From Pseudanabaena sp. ABRG5-3 (GTDB lineage Bacteria; Cyanobacteriota; Cyanobacteriia; Pseudanabaenales; Pseudanabaenaceae): a stretch of DNA of 64,000 nt. The notes beneath the pieces were generated by a model. That model did not search any database. It was given only the letters and a program-made list of their open reading frames with translations, and was not told where the DNA came from. Below, piece by piece: positions 8,712 to 17,937 of the stretch (positions within the stretch are counted from its first letter, which is position 1; every line of letters starts with the position of its first letter). The stretch lies in assembly GCF_003967015.1 (NCBI RefSeq), contig NZ_AP017560.1:62001-126000 (forward strand), read 5' to 3'. The position numbers were made by a program, and so were the translations under genes.

Positions 8712-10970
8712 TTAAACTTCGCCGATGTATTTTAAGACAACTACGCCTAACGGTGGAGCAGTCACATCAACGGAATAGGGCTTGCCGTGAGTGCCGTAGT
8801 CATCCGCATACTTACCACCCATGTTGCCAATGCCGCTACCACCATAGATTGGGGCATCACTGTTGAGAACCTCTTTGTAGAAGCCTTTTTCGGGAACGCC
8901 GACGCGATAATTGTGGTGGGGAACGGGGGTGAAGTTACAGACGACCAGTACAAATTCACCATCTACACCTTTCCGTAGGAAAGAAATAACGGAATTTTGG
9001 GTGTCGTTGCATTCGATCCATTCAAAACCAGATTCTGAGAAGTCTTGGGTATAGAGCTCAGGTAGCGATCGCAAAAGTTTGTTGAGATCCCCAACATATC
9101 GCTGGAGGGTCTTGTGGCTAGGATATTGCAGCAAATGCCATTCCAGATCGCCCCAGACGTTCCATTCTGCCCATTGACCGAATTCCATACCCATAAACAT
9201 GGTTTTCTTACCGGGGTGGGTAAACATATAGCCATAGAGACAGCGCAGGTTGGCAAACTTTTGCCATTCATCTCCGGGCATCTTGCCGATCATCGGACTC
9301 TTGCCATGCACGACTTCATCATGGGAGAGCGCCAGCATGAAATTCTCGCTGAAGGCATACCAAATGCTGAAGGTGACATAGTTGTTGTTATGTCCACGGA
9401 AATAGGGGTCAAGCTTGAAGTAATCGAGCATGTCGTGCATCCAGCCCATATTCCACTTCAGGTTAAAGCCTAAGCCTCCTGAATAGGCGGGCCATGTCAC
9501 CATCGGCCAGGAGGTGGATTCTTCGGCGATCGATAAGGCTCCGGGGTAATAGGTGAAGAGAATGCTGTGTAAATGGCGGAATAGCTCGATCGCCTCTAAA
9601 CTTTCGCGACCGCCATATTCATTGGCAAGCCATTCGCCAGATTTACGGTTGTAGTCGCGGTAGATCATCGAAGCTACTGCATCGACACGAATCCCATCAA
9701 TGTGATATTTATCGAACCAGAACAGCACATTGGCGATCAAGAAGTTTTTGACTTCACTGCGCTTGTAGTTAAAGATTTTGGTTCCCCATTCCTTATGCTC
9801 ACCAATGCGGACATCCTCAGGCTCATAGAGGAATGTACCGTCAAAGAAGGACAATCCATGACCATCTTTGGGGAAATGGGCAGGAACCCAGTCCACAATG
9901 ATGCCGATGTCATTTTGGTGGCACTTGTCGATGAAATACATCAAGTCTTGAGGTGTGCCATAGCGTGAAGTCGCGGCATAGTAACCTGTGACCTGATAGC
10001 CCCATGACCCATCAAAGGGATGCTCCGCGATCGGCATCATTTCGATATGGGTATAGCCCATTTCCTTGACATAGGGGATCAAGTCTTCGGCGAGCTCGCG
10101 ATAGGTGAGAAATCTTGCCCCTGGTTTGAGGTCGGCGGCGGATACGGAGGGGTAACCACTGGCGGGAGGATTGGCAGTGGCAGCGTGCATCCATGAACCG
10201 AGATGCAGTTCATAAACAGAAATGGGCTTTTTGAGTGGATCTTCGGTGCGGCGAGTTTCGAGCCACTTCTGATCGTTCCATTCGTAGGTATTGAGATCGG
10301 TGACGATGGAGGCAGTTTTGGGGCGAATTTCTTGGAAGAAGCCGTAGGGATCGGACTTTTCGTAGATATGTCCTGCGGGGCTTTTAATTTCGTATTTGTA
10401 AACTGTGCCAACCTTGAGTTCGGGGATAAACAGGTCCCAAATGCCTGTATTGCCTTTACGCATTTGGTGTTTGCGTCCATCCCAGCTATTGAAGTCACCA
10501 ATGACGGAGACATTACGTGCATTGGGAGCCCAGACGGAAAAATAAACGCCATCTATACCATCAATGGTGGTGGGGTGAGCGCCCATTTTTTCGTAAATCT
10601 GGTAATGGGTTCCTTCACCAAATAAGTAGCTGTCAAACTCCGTTAGTAATGGTGATTTGAAGTAGTAGGGATCATGAATGAGGCGATCGCTATTGCCAGA
10701 TTTAACTTTAAACTGATAACTAAAGAGGTGGGGCGCATCAGTAATTACACATTCAAAAAAGTGGGGATGATGCACTGAATGCATCGGGTATTCCTTGTGC
10801 TGATCGGGCGTAACTACGGATACCGTCTCTGCGTCGGGTAGATACGCTCTAACCACCCATACCGACTTACCATCTTGCTCAATTTCATGGGGACCAAGGA
10901 CTGTAAAGGGGTCGTGGTGTTGATTCCACACAATGCGATCGATTTGCTCGGTGGGGAGGGTTGGGGTCAT
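8712..10970 (-). CDS. glgB: 1,4-alpha-glucan branching enzyme
   Basis: At 752 residues it has the full GH13 branching enzyme layout: an N-terminal beta-sandwich, a CBM48 domain (about 115-205, YFSVWAPNARNVSVIGDFN), the TIM-barrel catalytic domain and an all-beta C-terminal domain. Catalytic residues are visible: the nucleophile Asp430 in IRVDAVAS, the acid/base Glu in AEESTSWP and the transition-state Asp in LSHDEVVHGK. It transfers cut alpha-1,4 chains to alpha-1,6 branch points in cytoplasmic glycogen. ATG at 10970; length is usual for cyanobacterial GlgB. It stands alone, flanked by repeat-rich intergenic DNA upstream and a terminator hairpin downstream. Confidence 0.97.
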   Translation of the reverse strand: MTPTLPTEQIDRIVWNQHHDPFTVLGPHEIEQDGKSVWVVRAYLPDAETVSVVTPDQHKEYPMHSVHHPHFFECVITDAPHLFSYQFKVKSGNSDRLIHDPYYFKSPLLTEFDSYLFGEGTHYQIYEKMGAHPTTIDGIDGVYFSVWAPNARNVSVIGDFNSWDGRKHQMRKGNTGIWDLFIPELKVGTVYKYEIKSPAGHIYEKSDPYGFFQEIRPKTASIVTDLNTYEWNDQKWLETRRTEDPLKKPISVYELHLGSWMHAATANPPASGYPSVSAADLKPGARFLTYRELAEDLIPYVKEMGYTHIEMMPIAEHPFDGSWGYQVTGYYAATSRYGTPQDLMYFIDKCHQNDIGIIVDWVPAHFPKDGHGLSFFDGTFLYEPEDVRIGEHKEWGTKIFNYKRSEVKNFLIANVLFWFDKYHIDGIRVDAVASMIYRDYNRKSGEWLANEYGGRESLEAIELFRHLHSILFTYYPGALSIAEESTSWPMVTWPAYSGGLGFNLKWNMGWMHDMLDYFKLDPYFRGHNNNYVTFSIWYAFSENFMLALSHDEVVHGKSPMIGKMPGDEWQKFANLRCLYGYMFTHPGKKTMFMGMEFGQWAEWNVWGDLEWHLLQYPSHKTLQRYVGDLNKLLRSLPELYTQDFSESGFEWIECNDTQNSVISFLRKGVDGEFVLVVCNFTPVPHHNYRVGVPEKGFYKEVLNSDAPIYGGSGIGNMGGKYADDYGTHGKPYSVDVTAPPLGVVVLKYIGEV

Positions 10971-11127
10971 ATCTCTTTAAATAAACACACATAATTAAAT
11001 TACTGCATATTACTCACCAAATTACAGTGTGTAACCTAAACTAAAGACAGATGTATAATTTCTTTTATTTATTAGATATATAATATATAGCTGTTTTTAT
11101 ATAAATTGAAGATATTTAATGCCCCAA

Positions 11128-11220
11128 ATATAGCAATCCTAAATGGTTTGTGGAAGCGCACCCCAAAGGGGCGCGCTTCCACAAACCCAAAAATCTACAA
11201 ATGATTTAGGACTGCTATAT
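11128..11220. repeat. 93-bp MITE-like element
   Basis: Terminal inverted repeats of 17 bp (11128-11144 and 11204-11220; ATATAGCARTCCTAAAT, one mismatch) enclose a second inverted repeat (14 bp, 11146-11159 with 11173-11186) and an innermost CCCC/GGGG hairpin. It has no coding capacity. Ends like these recur at 2631-2717. It is part of the 650-bp gap upstream of glgB, which otherwise holds only the two palindromes below. Confidence 0.7.
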
Positions 11221-11360
11221 TGAGATGTGATAATTCACGATACGCTTCACATTTTGAGTTTTGATTTGTCGCTATCTGTAAAACGAGCTTTGAGCCTGAA
11301 ACATCTTAATAAAATGTGAGTTCTATATAGCTGTTTAATCTATGTAAAAAATTGTGAAAT

Positions 11361-11401
11361 GGTGGAAAATAAGAATTGCCAAACAATTCTTATTTTCCAC
11401 C
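11361..11401. repeat. 18-bp perfect inverted repeat
   Basis: 11361-11378 pairs with 11384-11401 around a 5-nt loop. The upstream flank has the TGAGTTCTATATAGC motif also seen before the palindrome at 8593. Palindromic intergenic repeat of unknown function. Confidence 0.7.
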
Positions 11402-11426
11402 ACCAGTTATGGATAAACCTAAAAAA

Positions 11427-11467
11427 CAGAAGAGAGTTGCGGTGCTTTGCACCGCAACTCTCTTCTG
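11427..11467. repeat. 19-bp perfect inverted repeat, AGAAGAGAGTTGCGG family
   Basis: 11427-11445 pairs with 11449-11467 around a TTT loop. The arm (cagaagagagttgcggtgc) closely matches the palindrome at 27115-27149, showing a dispersed family. Confidence 0.8.
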
Positions 11468-11619
11468 CATTTTGGGTCTTAACTTTATAGACTTAGAACT
11501 AGGGCTAAAATGATGCTATGGATATGATAGGGGGGTGTTTATTAATTCTTTATACATTTATGTAAATAAACCTATCAAACCTGATTCTTTAGATAATTTG
11601 TAATTTGAAAAGTCTCACT

Positions 11620-14600
11620 ATGTCGTTTAACTTGTCTATCACTAGCTTAGGAGAAATTTTAGATCGCATTACTACGCTCTCTTTGCGAATACATTCTGCT
11701 GCTAGTTTAGAGGAGATGTTAAACGTTACTGTCGAGCAAACAAGAGAGTTGTTAGATTGCGATCGCGTATTGATCTATCAGTTCCTACCCAATGGAGATG
11801 GGGCAATTACGGCTGAGTCTGTGGGGGTAAAAGTGAAATCAGTTCTAGGGGAATTGATTTACGATCCTTGTTTTTCTCAAAAATGGCAGGGGCTTTATCT
11901 AGAAGGAAGGTTTAGTGTGATTGAAGATACACAGACTAAGCCAATGGAATCTTGTTATGCCAATTTGCTCGAGAGGATGCAGGTCAGGGCAAATCTAGTC
12001 ATGCCGATTTTGATTGGACAAAAAACATCAAAATATCTATTTGGGTTGCTGCTTGTGCATCAGTGCGATCGCCCCCGCCAGTGGCAAAATCAAGAGATTA
12101 GCCTACTACAAAATATTGCTACACAACTGGGAATTGCCCTACGAAATAAGACCCAAAGGAAGAAAATAGAAGCAAACATTATCGCAAGTACGAAACGTTG
12201 GCAATATGCTATGGATAGTAGTGGTGATGGCATTTGGGATTGGAATTTCCAGACTAATGAGATTTTCTTCTCCCACCGATGGAAAAATATGTTGGGATTT
12301 GCAGATCATGAAATTAGCAATAAATTAGAGGAATGGAAGAATCGTGTTCATCCTGATGATCTTGATCAAGTCTATATAGATATTGAGAAGCATTTGCGTG
12401 GCGAAACTCCACAATATGTGAATGAACATCGACTGAAATGTAAGGACGGGAGCTATAAATGGATTTTGGATCGAGGTTTGGTTTTTAGTTATGATGCCGA
12501 TGGAAAACCCTTACGATTTATTGGTACGCATGTTGATATTAGCGATCGCAAAAAAGTAGAATCAGCACTACAAGAAGCTGAAGCTAGGCAGAGAGCTATT
12601 CTCGAATCTATGCCTGACTTGATTTTGCGAGTGGATCGTGATGGATCATGTTTAGATTGTATGATGCCTACGAACTCGGAACCTAATCAGTTTGTGCCAA
12701 TTGCTAAGCATTTATCTGAAGTCTTACCTCCCGATCTATTAACAATTCAACTGCAAGCAATTGAACGAGCGATCGCTACTAAAGAGTTGCAAATATCCAA
12801 TCATCAACTTTTGAAATTTGGGAAACTTGCCTATGAGGAAGTACGGGTCGCAGTGATTAATGAGAATGAAGCTTTGGTCATCGTTCGCGATATAACCTCT
12901 CAGGTAGAGATATCAAGAAGATTGAAGCAGATCTCGCACAATGTGCCTGGGGTGATTTATCAGTATCGCCTCAGACCTGATGGTACTGCCCATTTCCCCT
13001 ATGCTAGCCAAGGTATTCGCGATATTTACGATCTTTCTCCTGAAGAAGTGATTCAAGATGCTTCTTCTGTTTTTGATCGTCTCCATCCAGATGATATAGA
13101 GCATGTGGGACAGACAATCATAGATTCTGCCCAAAATCTGACCGTGTGGCAATGTGAATATCGAGTATGTTTTGACGATGGTCGGATCATTTGGGTTGAA
13201 GGTCAGGCAACCCCACAACGAGAACCTGATGGCAGTACTCTCTGGCATGGTTACATTACGGAATGTACGCGGCGTAAACAATCAGAAATTGATTTGCAGC
13301 AGAGTGCTACAAAATTGGGAGAAGCCTATGCTGAGCAAAATGCTCTATTTGCGGCGATGTCTGATTTGGTGTTCATCCGCAATTCTGAAGGCAAGTGTCT
13401 TAAAATCGTAACTCATGATATCCATAATTTGTTAGGTACTCCTGAGGAAGTGCTGAGTCGATCAATTACGGAGGAACTTCCTCAACCAGCAGCTAGCATT
13501 ATCCTGCTAGCAATTCGAGAAGCTCTAGTTACTAAGAAAATCGTAAGTTGTGATTATTTTTTAGAGCTGCATGGCAAAGTTGCTTGGTTTTCATCAAATA
13601 TTTCACCTATTGCTCACGATAAAATTATTCAGATTGCCAGAGATATTACCGAGCGCAAGCAAGCCGAGATTGCCCTTGCACAGGCAAAGGAAACTGCGGA
13701 AGCTGCCACTAGAGCTAAGAGTGAGTTTCTGGCGAATATGAGCCACGAAATTAGAACGCCTATGAATGGTGTCATTGGCATGACAGATTTGCTCATATCT
13801 ACATCACTCAATAATGAACAGTTGGACTATGTGCAAACGATTCGAGATAGTGGCAATATTCTTCTCTCCATTATTAATGACATCCTTGATTTTTCTAAAA
13901 TTGAAGCAGGAAAATTAGAGCTTGAAAAACGTCCTTTTGTTTTAGTGGATGCGATCAAATCTATCGGTCAGATCTTGAGTAAGCAATTTGCTAATCAAGA
14001 AACTACATTAAAATATGCGATCGCTGCTGACGTTCCTCATTCGATTATTGGTGATGTTTCGAGATTAAGTCAAATCTTGATTAACTTAATAGGGAATGCC
14101 ATCAAGTTTACGAAAAAGGGAGAAGTCACCTTAACCGTTAATTATCTGCGACCTTCACAATTACAATTTACAATTCAGGATACAGGTATTGGCATATCTA
14201 GCGATCGCCTTAACAGACTGTTTCAAGCCTTTGCACAGGCGGATACCTCGATCAATCGTCGCTATGGTGGTACAGGGTTGGGTTTGGTAATTTGCAAATC
14301 TCTAGTGAAGTTGATGGGTGGTACTATTTGGGTAGAGAGTAAAGGTGTCATTGGTGGCGAACCGCCTGTGGTCTGGCAAACAAGATCTGCTACTACTCAA
14401 GGTTCTACTTTCTACTTCACCATCACTCTGCTATCGACTGCCAAGGCGATCGCGACTACAGATATGCCTGTGAATATGGGGAATGAGAGTTTGATGGCTG
14501 AGCAATTTCCTCTCAAGATTTTAGTTGTAGAAGATAATCCTGTAAATCAAAAAATTGCTATGCTCATGATTTTAAAACAGTTTGGTTATCATGTTGATGT

Positions 14601-14904
14601 TGCTAACAACGGTATAGAATCTGTCAATAAGGTCTCTCAAGGGGCTTATGATCTGGTGTTTATGGATGTACAGATGCCTGAGATGGATGGATTAACGGCG
14701 ACTAGGTTAATTCGGGCTAATCTCTCCATTTCAGTACAACCCTATATTGTGGCGATGACTGGAAATGCTATGCCAGAGGATCGCCAAGCTTGTTTTGATG
14801 CGGGGATGAATGATTACATCAGTAAACCAGTGAGAAGTAACGAAATTGCCCGAATGTTTGCTCAATATAGAGAATTTGCTGTAAATCGCGACTCTATCAA
14901 ATAA
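11620..14904 (+). CDS. Hybrid histidine kinase with N-terminal DXCF cyanobacteriochrome GAF
   Basis: 1094 residues from the ATG at 11620; an in-frame TTG at 11605 would add five residues. Order: GAF (about 10-175), four PAS/PAC units (190-680), HisKA (SHEIRTP, His709), HATPase (to about 905, GGTGLGLVICKSL) and a C-terminal receiver (about 955-1080, Asp1016 in FMDVQMP). The GAF has DPCF (Cys84) and the canonical cysteine in SCY (Cys112), 28 residues apart as in DXCF cyanobacteriochromes, then QVRANLVMPIL. It therefore probably binds a bilin through two cysteines and drives an internal phosphorelay from His709 to Asp1016. No output domain is attached, so a separate phosphotransfer protein or regulator is needed. 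It ends one base before the convergent TPR-CHAT gene. Confidence 0.85.
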   Translation: MSFNLSITSLGEILDRITTLSLRIHSAASLEEMLNVTVEQTRELLDCDRVLIYQFLPNGDGAITAESVGVKVKSVLGELIYDPCFSQKWQGLYLEGRFSVIEDTQTKPMESCYANLLERMQVRANLVMPILIGQKTSKYLFGLLLVHQCDRPRQWQNQEISLLQNIATQLGIALRNKTQRKKIEANIIASTKRWQYAMDSSGDGIWDWNFQTNEIFFSHRWKNMLGFADHEISNKLEEWKNRVHPDDLDQVYIDIEKHLRGETPQYVNEHRLKCKDGSYKWILDRGLVFSYDADGKPLRFIGTHVDISDRKKVESALQEAEARQRAILESMPDLILRVDRDGSCLDCMMPTNSEPNQFVPIAKHLSEVLPPDLLTIQLQAIERAIATKELQISNHQLLKFGKLAYEEVRVAVINENEALVIVRDITSQVEISRRLKQISHNVPGVIYQYRLRPDGTAHFPYASQGIRDIYDLSPEEVIQDASSVFDRLHPDDIEHVGQTIIDSAQNLTVWQCEYRVCFDDGRIIWVEGQATPQREPDGSTLWHGYITECTRRKQSEIDLQQSATKLGEAYAEQNALFAAMSDLVFIRNSEGKCLKIVTHDIHNLLGTPEEVLSRSITEELPQPAASIILLAIREALVTKKIVSCDYFLELHGKVAWFSSNISPIAHDKIIQIARDITERKQAEIALAQAKETAEAATRAKSEFLANMSHEIRTPMNGVIGMTDLLISTSLNNEQLDYVQTIRDSGNILLSIINDILDFSKIEAGKLELEKRPFVLVDAIKSIGQILSKQFANQETTLKYAIAADVPHSIIGDVSRLSQILINLIGNAIKFTKKGEVTLTVNYLRPSQLQFTIQDTGIGISSDRLNRLFQAFAQADTSINRRYGGTGLGLVICKSLVKLMGGTIWVESKGVIGGEPPVVWQTRSATTQGSTFYFTITLLSTAKAIATTDMPVNMGNESLMAEQFPLKILVVEDNPVNQKIAMLMILKQFGYHVDVANNGIESVNKVSQGAYDLVFMDVQMPEMDGLTATRLIRANLSISVQPYIVAMTGNAMPEDRQACFDAGMNDYISKPVRSNEIARMFAQYREFAVNRDSIK

Positions 14905-14905
14905 T

Positions 14906-17900
14906 TTACAAACCATTCCCGATCGCAAAGAAAGCAGACCAGTATTTGGGATGGTTAAATTTATCTGATTTAATTAAGCTAACTTGCGCCCTATGGAGCG
15001 CCTCAGTGGTCGAGACATCGCCTTTTTTGAGTTCCTTATAAAAGACTTCCATTAAAGCCTGTGTACCTGCATCATCAACAGACCAAAGTGAGGCGATCGC
15101 CTGTTTTGCCCCTGCTTTCTGCACTTGATAACCAAATCCTAAAATTTCCACGCCACTACCAAGTTTACCTACACCAGTCTGGCAAGCACTGAGTACAATC
15201 AATTCCACATTAGGAATTTGCCAATCAGTAATTTCACTCAAACGGATTTTATCACCATTACCAAAGATGATAAATGAATCGTCGGGTTCACCAGTATTAA
15301 ACTCGGCATGGGTAGCAAAGTGGAGAATATTATGGTTTTTGAATTTAGCTTCAGTGCTTTGACGGCTAAAGTTATTTTCTAGCAATGTTACTGCATTGGG
15401 GAATGAACTGGCGATCGCTTGTACTTCCTTAATCGTGGCAGGTAAACCCGCCTGTCCCAACTTTCTTTCACCAGCTTTACCGCCAAAGGCTCCCGCGAGA
15501 ATACTCGGCTGCAATTTGGGCTTAGGGGAAAAGTCAGACAGAGTATAGGCAACTAAGTTATTAATTCGATACTTCTCGCTAAGCCACTGTTTACCATCAG
15601 AGAGGGCCGCAAGGGGAACATAGCGAAGAACACCATCGGGAGCATAGAAAATAGTTTGAGCTTGGGCTTGAGCTAGTTCCGATTCAATCGGTTTAATCAG
15701 CAAATTGTAAAGAGCAATGGCTGATACTTGATAATCCTCTGAACCACCATCAATCAGTGTTGCTTTAAACTCACTTACCAAAGCTTCAAGTTTTTCTTTA
15801 GTAATATTAACAGTACGGCTAATCGGCAATGTGTTTGGTGAAAAGAGAATCACCTCAAGCCGATTATCCAAGATCAAAGGATAAATGAGAACAGTATTTT
15901 TAGGGATTTGCTTGAGATAATCAGGAACTTTGTTGATTTCTGATTGAGGAAGTTGTTGGAGCTGATTGGCAAGTTGGCTATTGATTTCTTTGCTATTGTC
16001 AAAGCTAATCGCTGATAGTTTATCGCTAATCGCCTTCTCTGGTGCTAATAGCCTTACTCCCTGCGCCGAGCGATCGCTACCTTTAATATTTTTAAGATAA
16101 TCTTCTAATTCTTGGACTTTCAGCAAATCGAGAATCTGTAAGGCTTCCATGATGCGTCCTTGTTTTAGAAGTAGATCCGCAAGGCGACGGTAAGTAACCT
16201 CAACCGTATTTAAGTAGGATTTTTGTTCTTCTTTGGTAAGTCCGCGAATATCTTTACGAATTGATTCGCGGACATTGATTGACTGTTTGTAAAAAAGAAT
16301 TGCTAATTCCGTTTGATTGAGGTTAGAAAATGTATAGCCTAGATTACTCAGCGATATACCTTCCTTATTGCGATCGCCAGTTTGTTTAAAAAGACCTAGA
16401 GCCTGTTGATAGAATTCGGCAGCTTTAGAAAACTGATTGAGGCTAATATAAGAATTACCTAGGTTGCCAAGGGATATCCCTTCACCATCACGATTACCAT
16501 TGCTGCGATTAATTGCCAAGGACTGCTGATATAGCTCGATCGCTTTGGGGACTTGTCCTAAACTACGATAGATATTACCGAGATTATTGGACGCGGTAGC
16601 TTCGCCCTGTGTATAGCTAAGTTGCTTAGATATGGCTAGGGAGCGTTGATGAAAGTCGATCGCTTTTGGATAATCACCCAAATTACTATAGGAAACGCCG
16701 ACATTGTTTAGCGATTTGCCAAGCCCTTCACGATCGCCTATTTTTTCAAAGAGCGCGATCGATTGCAAGTTGAACTCGATGGACTTCTTGTAATTACCAA
16801 GGTACTCATAGGTGCTAGCCAAGTTACCGAGTATCTTCGCCTCACCTTGCTGATCACCCTCTTGCTTTTTCAGATCTAAGGCTTGTTGATAAAACTCAAT
16901 TGCTTTTTGATATTGACCGAGACTGTTGTAACCATTACCAATACCAATCAACGAATTTCCTTCACCGTTTAGATCTTTAACCTGCTGTGCAAGTACTAAG
17001 GAACGTTGGTAAAAATCAACTGCTTGTCGATAATTGCCTACGATCATATAAGCAGTTCCCAAATCGTTGAGCAAGTTTTTTTCGCTATTGCGATCGCCCA
17101 GTTTGCGAACAACGGCTAAAGCCTTTGTATAGGAATCAATTGATTGCTGATACTGTCCCAAACTACGGTAAACATCGCCCAGATCGCTAAGAGCATAGCT
17201 TTCACCTTGCGGATTACCAAGTTGCCGAAATAGGGCTAGCGACTGCTGATACAAATCAAGCGCTTTTTGGTACTGTCCAAGATTTCTATAGGTACTGCCT
17301 AAATCACCAAACGCACCACTTTCACCATCGCGATCGCCAATTTGTTGAAATATTGCTAAAGCTTGCTGATAGAAATCGGCTGCTTTTTGATATTGTTTGA
17401 GATTTCTATAGGCACTTGCTAAATTATTAAGTGAAGTTCCTTCAGCCTTGCGATCGCCAATTTGCTGTCTAATCACTAAAGACTTCTGAAAGAAATCAAT
17501 TGCTTTTTCGTATTGTCTAAGGCTGTTATATGCCGCACCAATGTTGCTAAGGGAAGTCCCTTCACCTTTGCGATCGCCAATTTGCTGTTTGATCACTAAG
17601 GACTGCTGATAGAAGTCAATCGCTTTTTGATACTGTCTCTGTCGGAAATGACTTAACCCGATATTATTGAGCATTACTGACTCGGCACTGCGATCTCTAA
17701 GCTCTCGATAAATTTGGAGTGCTTGTTCGTAAGCTTGCAAGGCTTCTGCATAACGGTTGGTGCGAAATAGTTGACTCCCTTGAGTTGCCAGTCGATCTGC
17801 GTCCATTTGGCGAGATTGGGTAGATTGCGCTTGAGCTAAATCAGTCAATACCATCGGCACAGGCAAACCCAACGCCAAAGTCAAAATTGCCGCACTACAA

Positions 17901-17911
17901 ATCTTCTTCAT
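14906..17911 (-). CDS. Exported TPR-CHAT protein (caspase-like)
   Basis: 1001 residues. A signal peptide (about 1-29, KKICSAAILTLALGLPVPMV ending in AQA) leads into about 13 tetratricopeptide units of 40 residues (about 35-560). Their DNA repeats every 120 bp, with HIP1 octamers at equivalent places. After a linker comes a CHAT domain (about 690-1001) with the catalytic pair His868 (HFATHAEF) and Cys910 (LSACQTG). CHAT is a caspase/separase-fold cysteine protease. Cyanobacterial TPR-CHAT proteins are widespread, but their targets are mostly unknown; those shown to act as proteases are usually cytoplasmic, unlike this apparently exported one. The gene follows a trypsin-like protease gene by 26 bp on the same strand, implying one transcript. 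The convergent upstream kinase ends one base away. Confidence 0.88.
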   Translation of the reverse strand: MKKICSAAILTLALGLPVPMVLTDLAQAQSTQSRQMDADRLATQGSQLFRTNRYAEALQAYEQALQIYRELRDRSAESVMLNNIGLSHFRQRQYQKAIDFYQQSLVIKQQIGDRKGEGTSLSNIGAAYNSLRQYEKAIDFFQKSLVIRQQIGDRKAEGTSLNNLASAYRNLKQYQKAADFYQQALAIFQQIGDRDGESGAFGDLGSTYRNLGQYQKALDLYQQSLALFRQLGNPQGESYALSDLGDVYRSLGQYQQSIDSYTKALAVVRKLGDRNSEKNLLNDLGTAYMIVGNYRQAVDFYQRSLVLAQQVKDLNGEGNSLIGIGNGYNSLGQYQKAIEFYQQALDLKKQEGDQQGEAKILGNLASTYEYLGNYKKSIEFNLQSIALFEKIGDREGLGKSLNNVGVSYSNLGDYPKAIDFHQRSLAISKQLSYTQGEATASNNLGNIYRSLGQVPKAIELYQQSLAINRSNGNRDGEGISLGNLGNSYISLNQFSKAAEFYQQALGLFKQTGDRNKEGISLSNLGYTFSNLNQTELAILFYKQSINVRESIRKDIRGLTKEEQKSYLNTVEVTYRRLADLLLKQGRIMEALQILDLLKVQELEDYLKNIKGSDRSAQGVRLLAPEKAISDKLSAISFDNSKEINSQLANQLQQLPQSEINKVPDYLKQIPKNTVLIYPLILDNRLEVILFSPNTLPISRTVNITKEKLEALVSEFKATLIDGGSEDYQVSAIALYNLLIKPIESELAQAQAQTIFYAPDGVLRYVPLAALSDGKQWLSEKYRINNLVAYTLSDFSPKPKLQPSILAGAFGGKAGERKLGQAGLPATIKEVQAIASSFPNAVTLLENNFSRQSTEAKFKNHNILHFATHAEFNTGEPDDSFIIFGNGDKIRLSEITDWQIPNVELIVLSACQTGVGKLGSGVEILGFGYQVQKAGAKQAIASLWSVDDAGTQALMEVFYKELKKGDVSTTEALHRAQVSLIKSDKFNHPKYWSAFFAIGNGL

Positions 17912-17937
17912 AAAATAAACCTCTAACTCAACTTTTA

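Noticed and set aside
8762-10625. Frames of 60-157 codons on both strands within glgB
   Set aside because: Shadows of the branching enzyme gene with no motif of their own.
14906-17911. TPR-CHAT gene as a known CRISPR-linked caspase (Craspase-type) component
   Set aside because: No gRAMP/Cas7-11 gene or CRISPR array lies nearby, and a signal peptide points to export.
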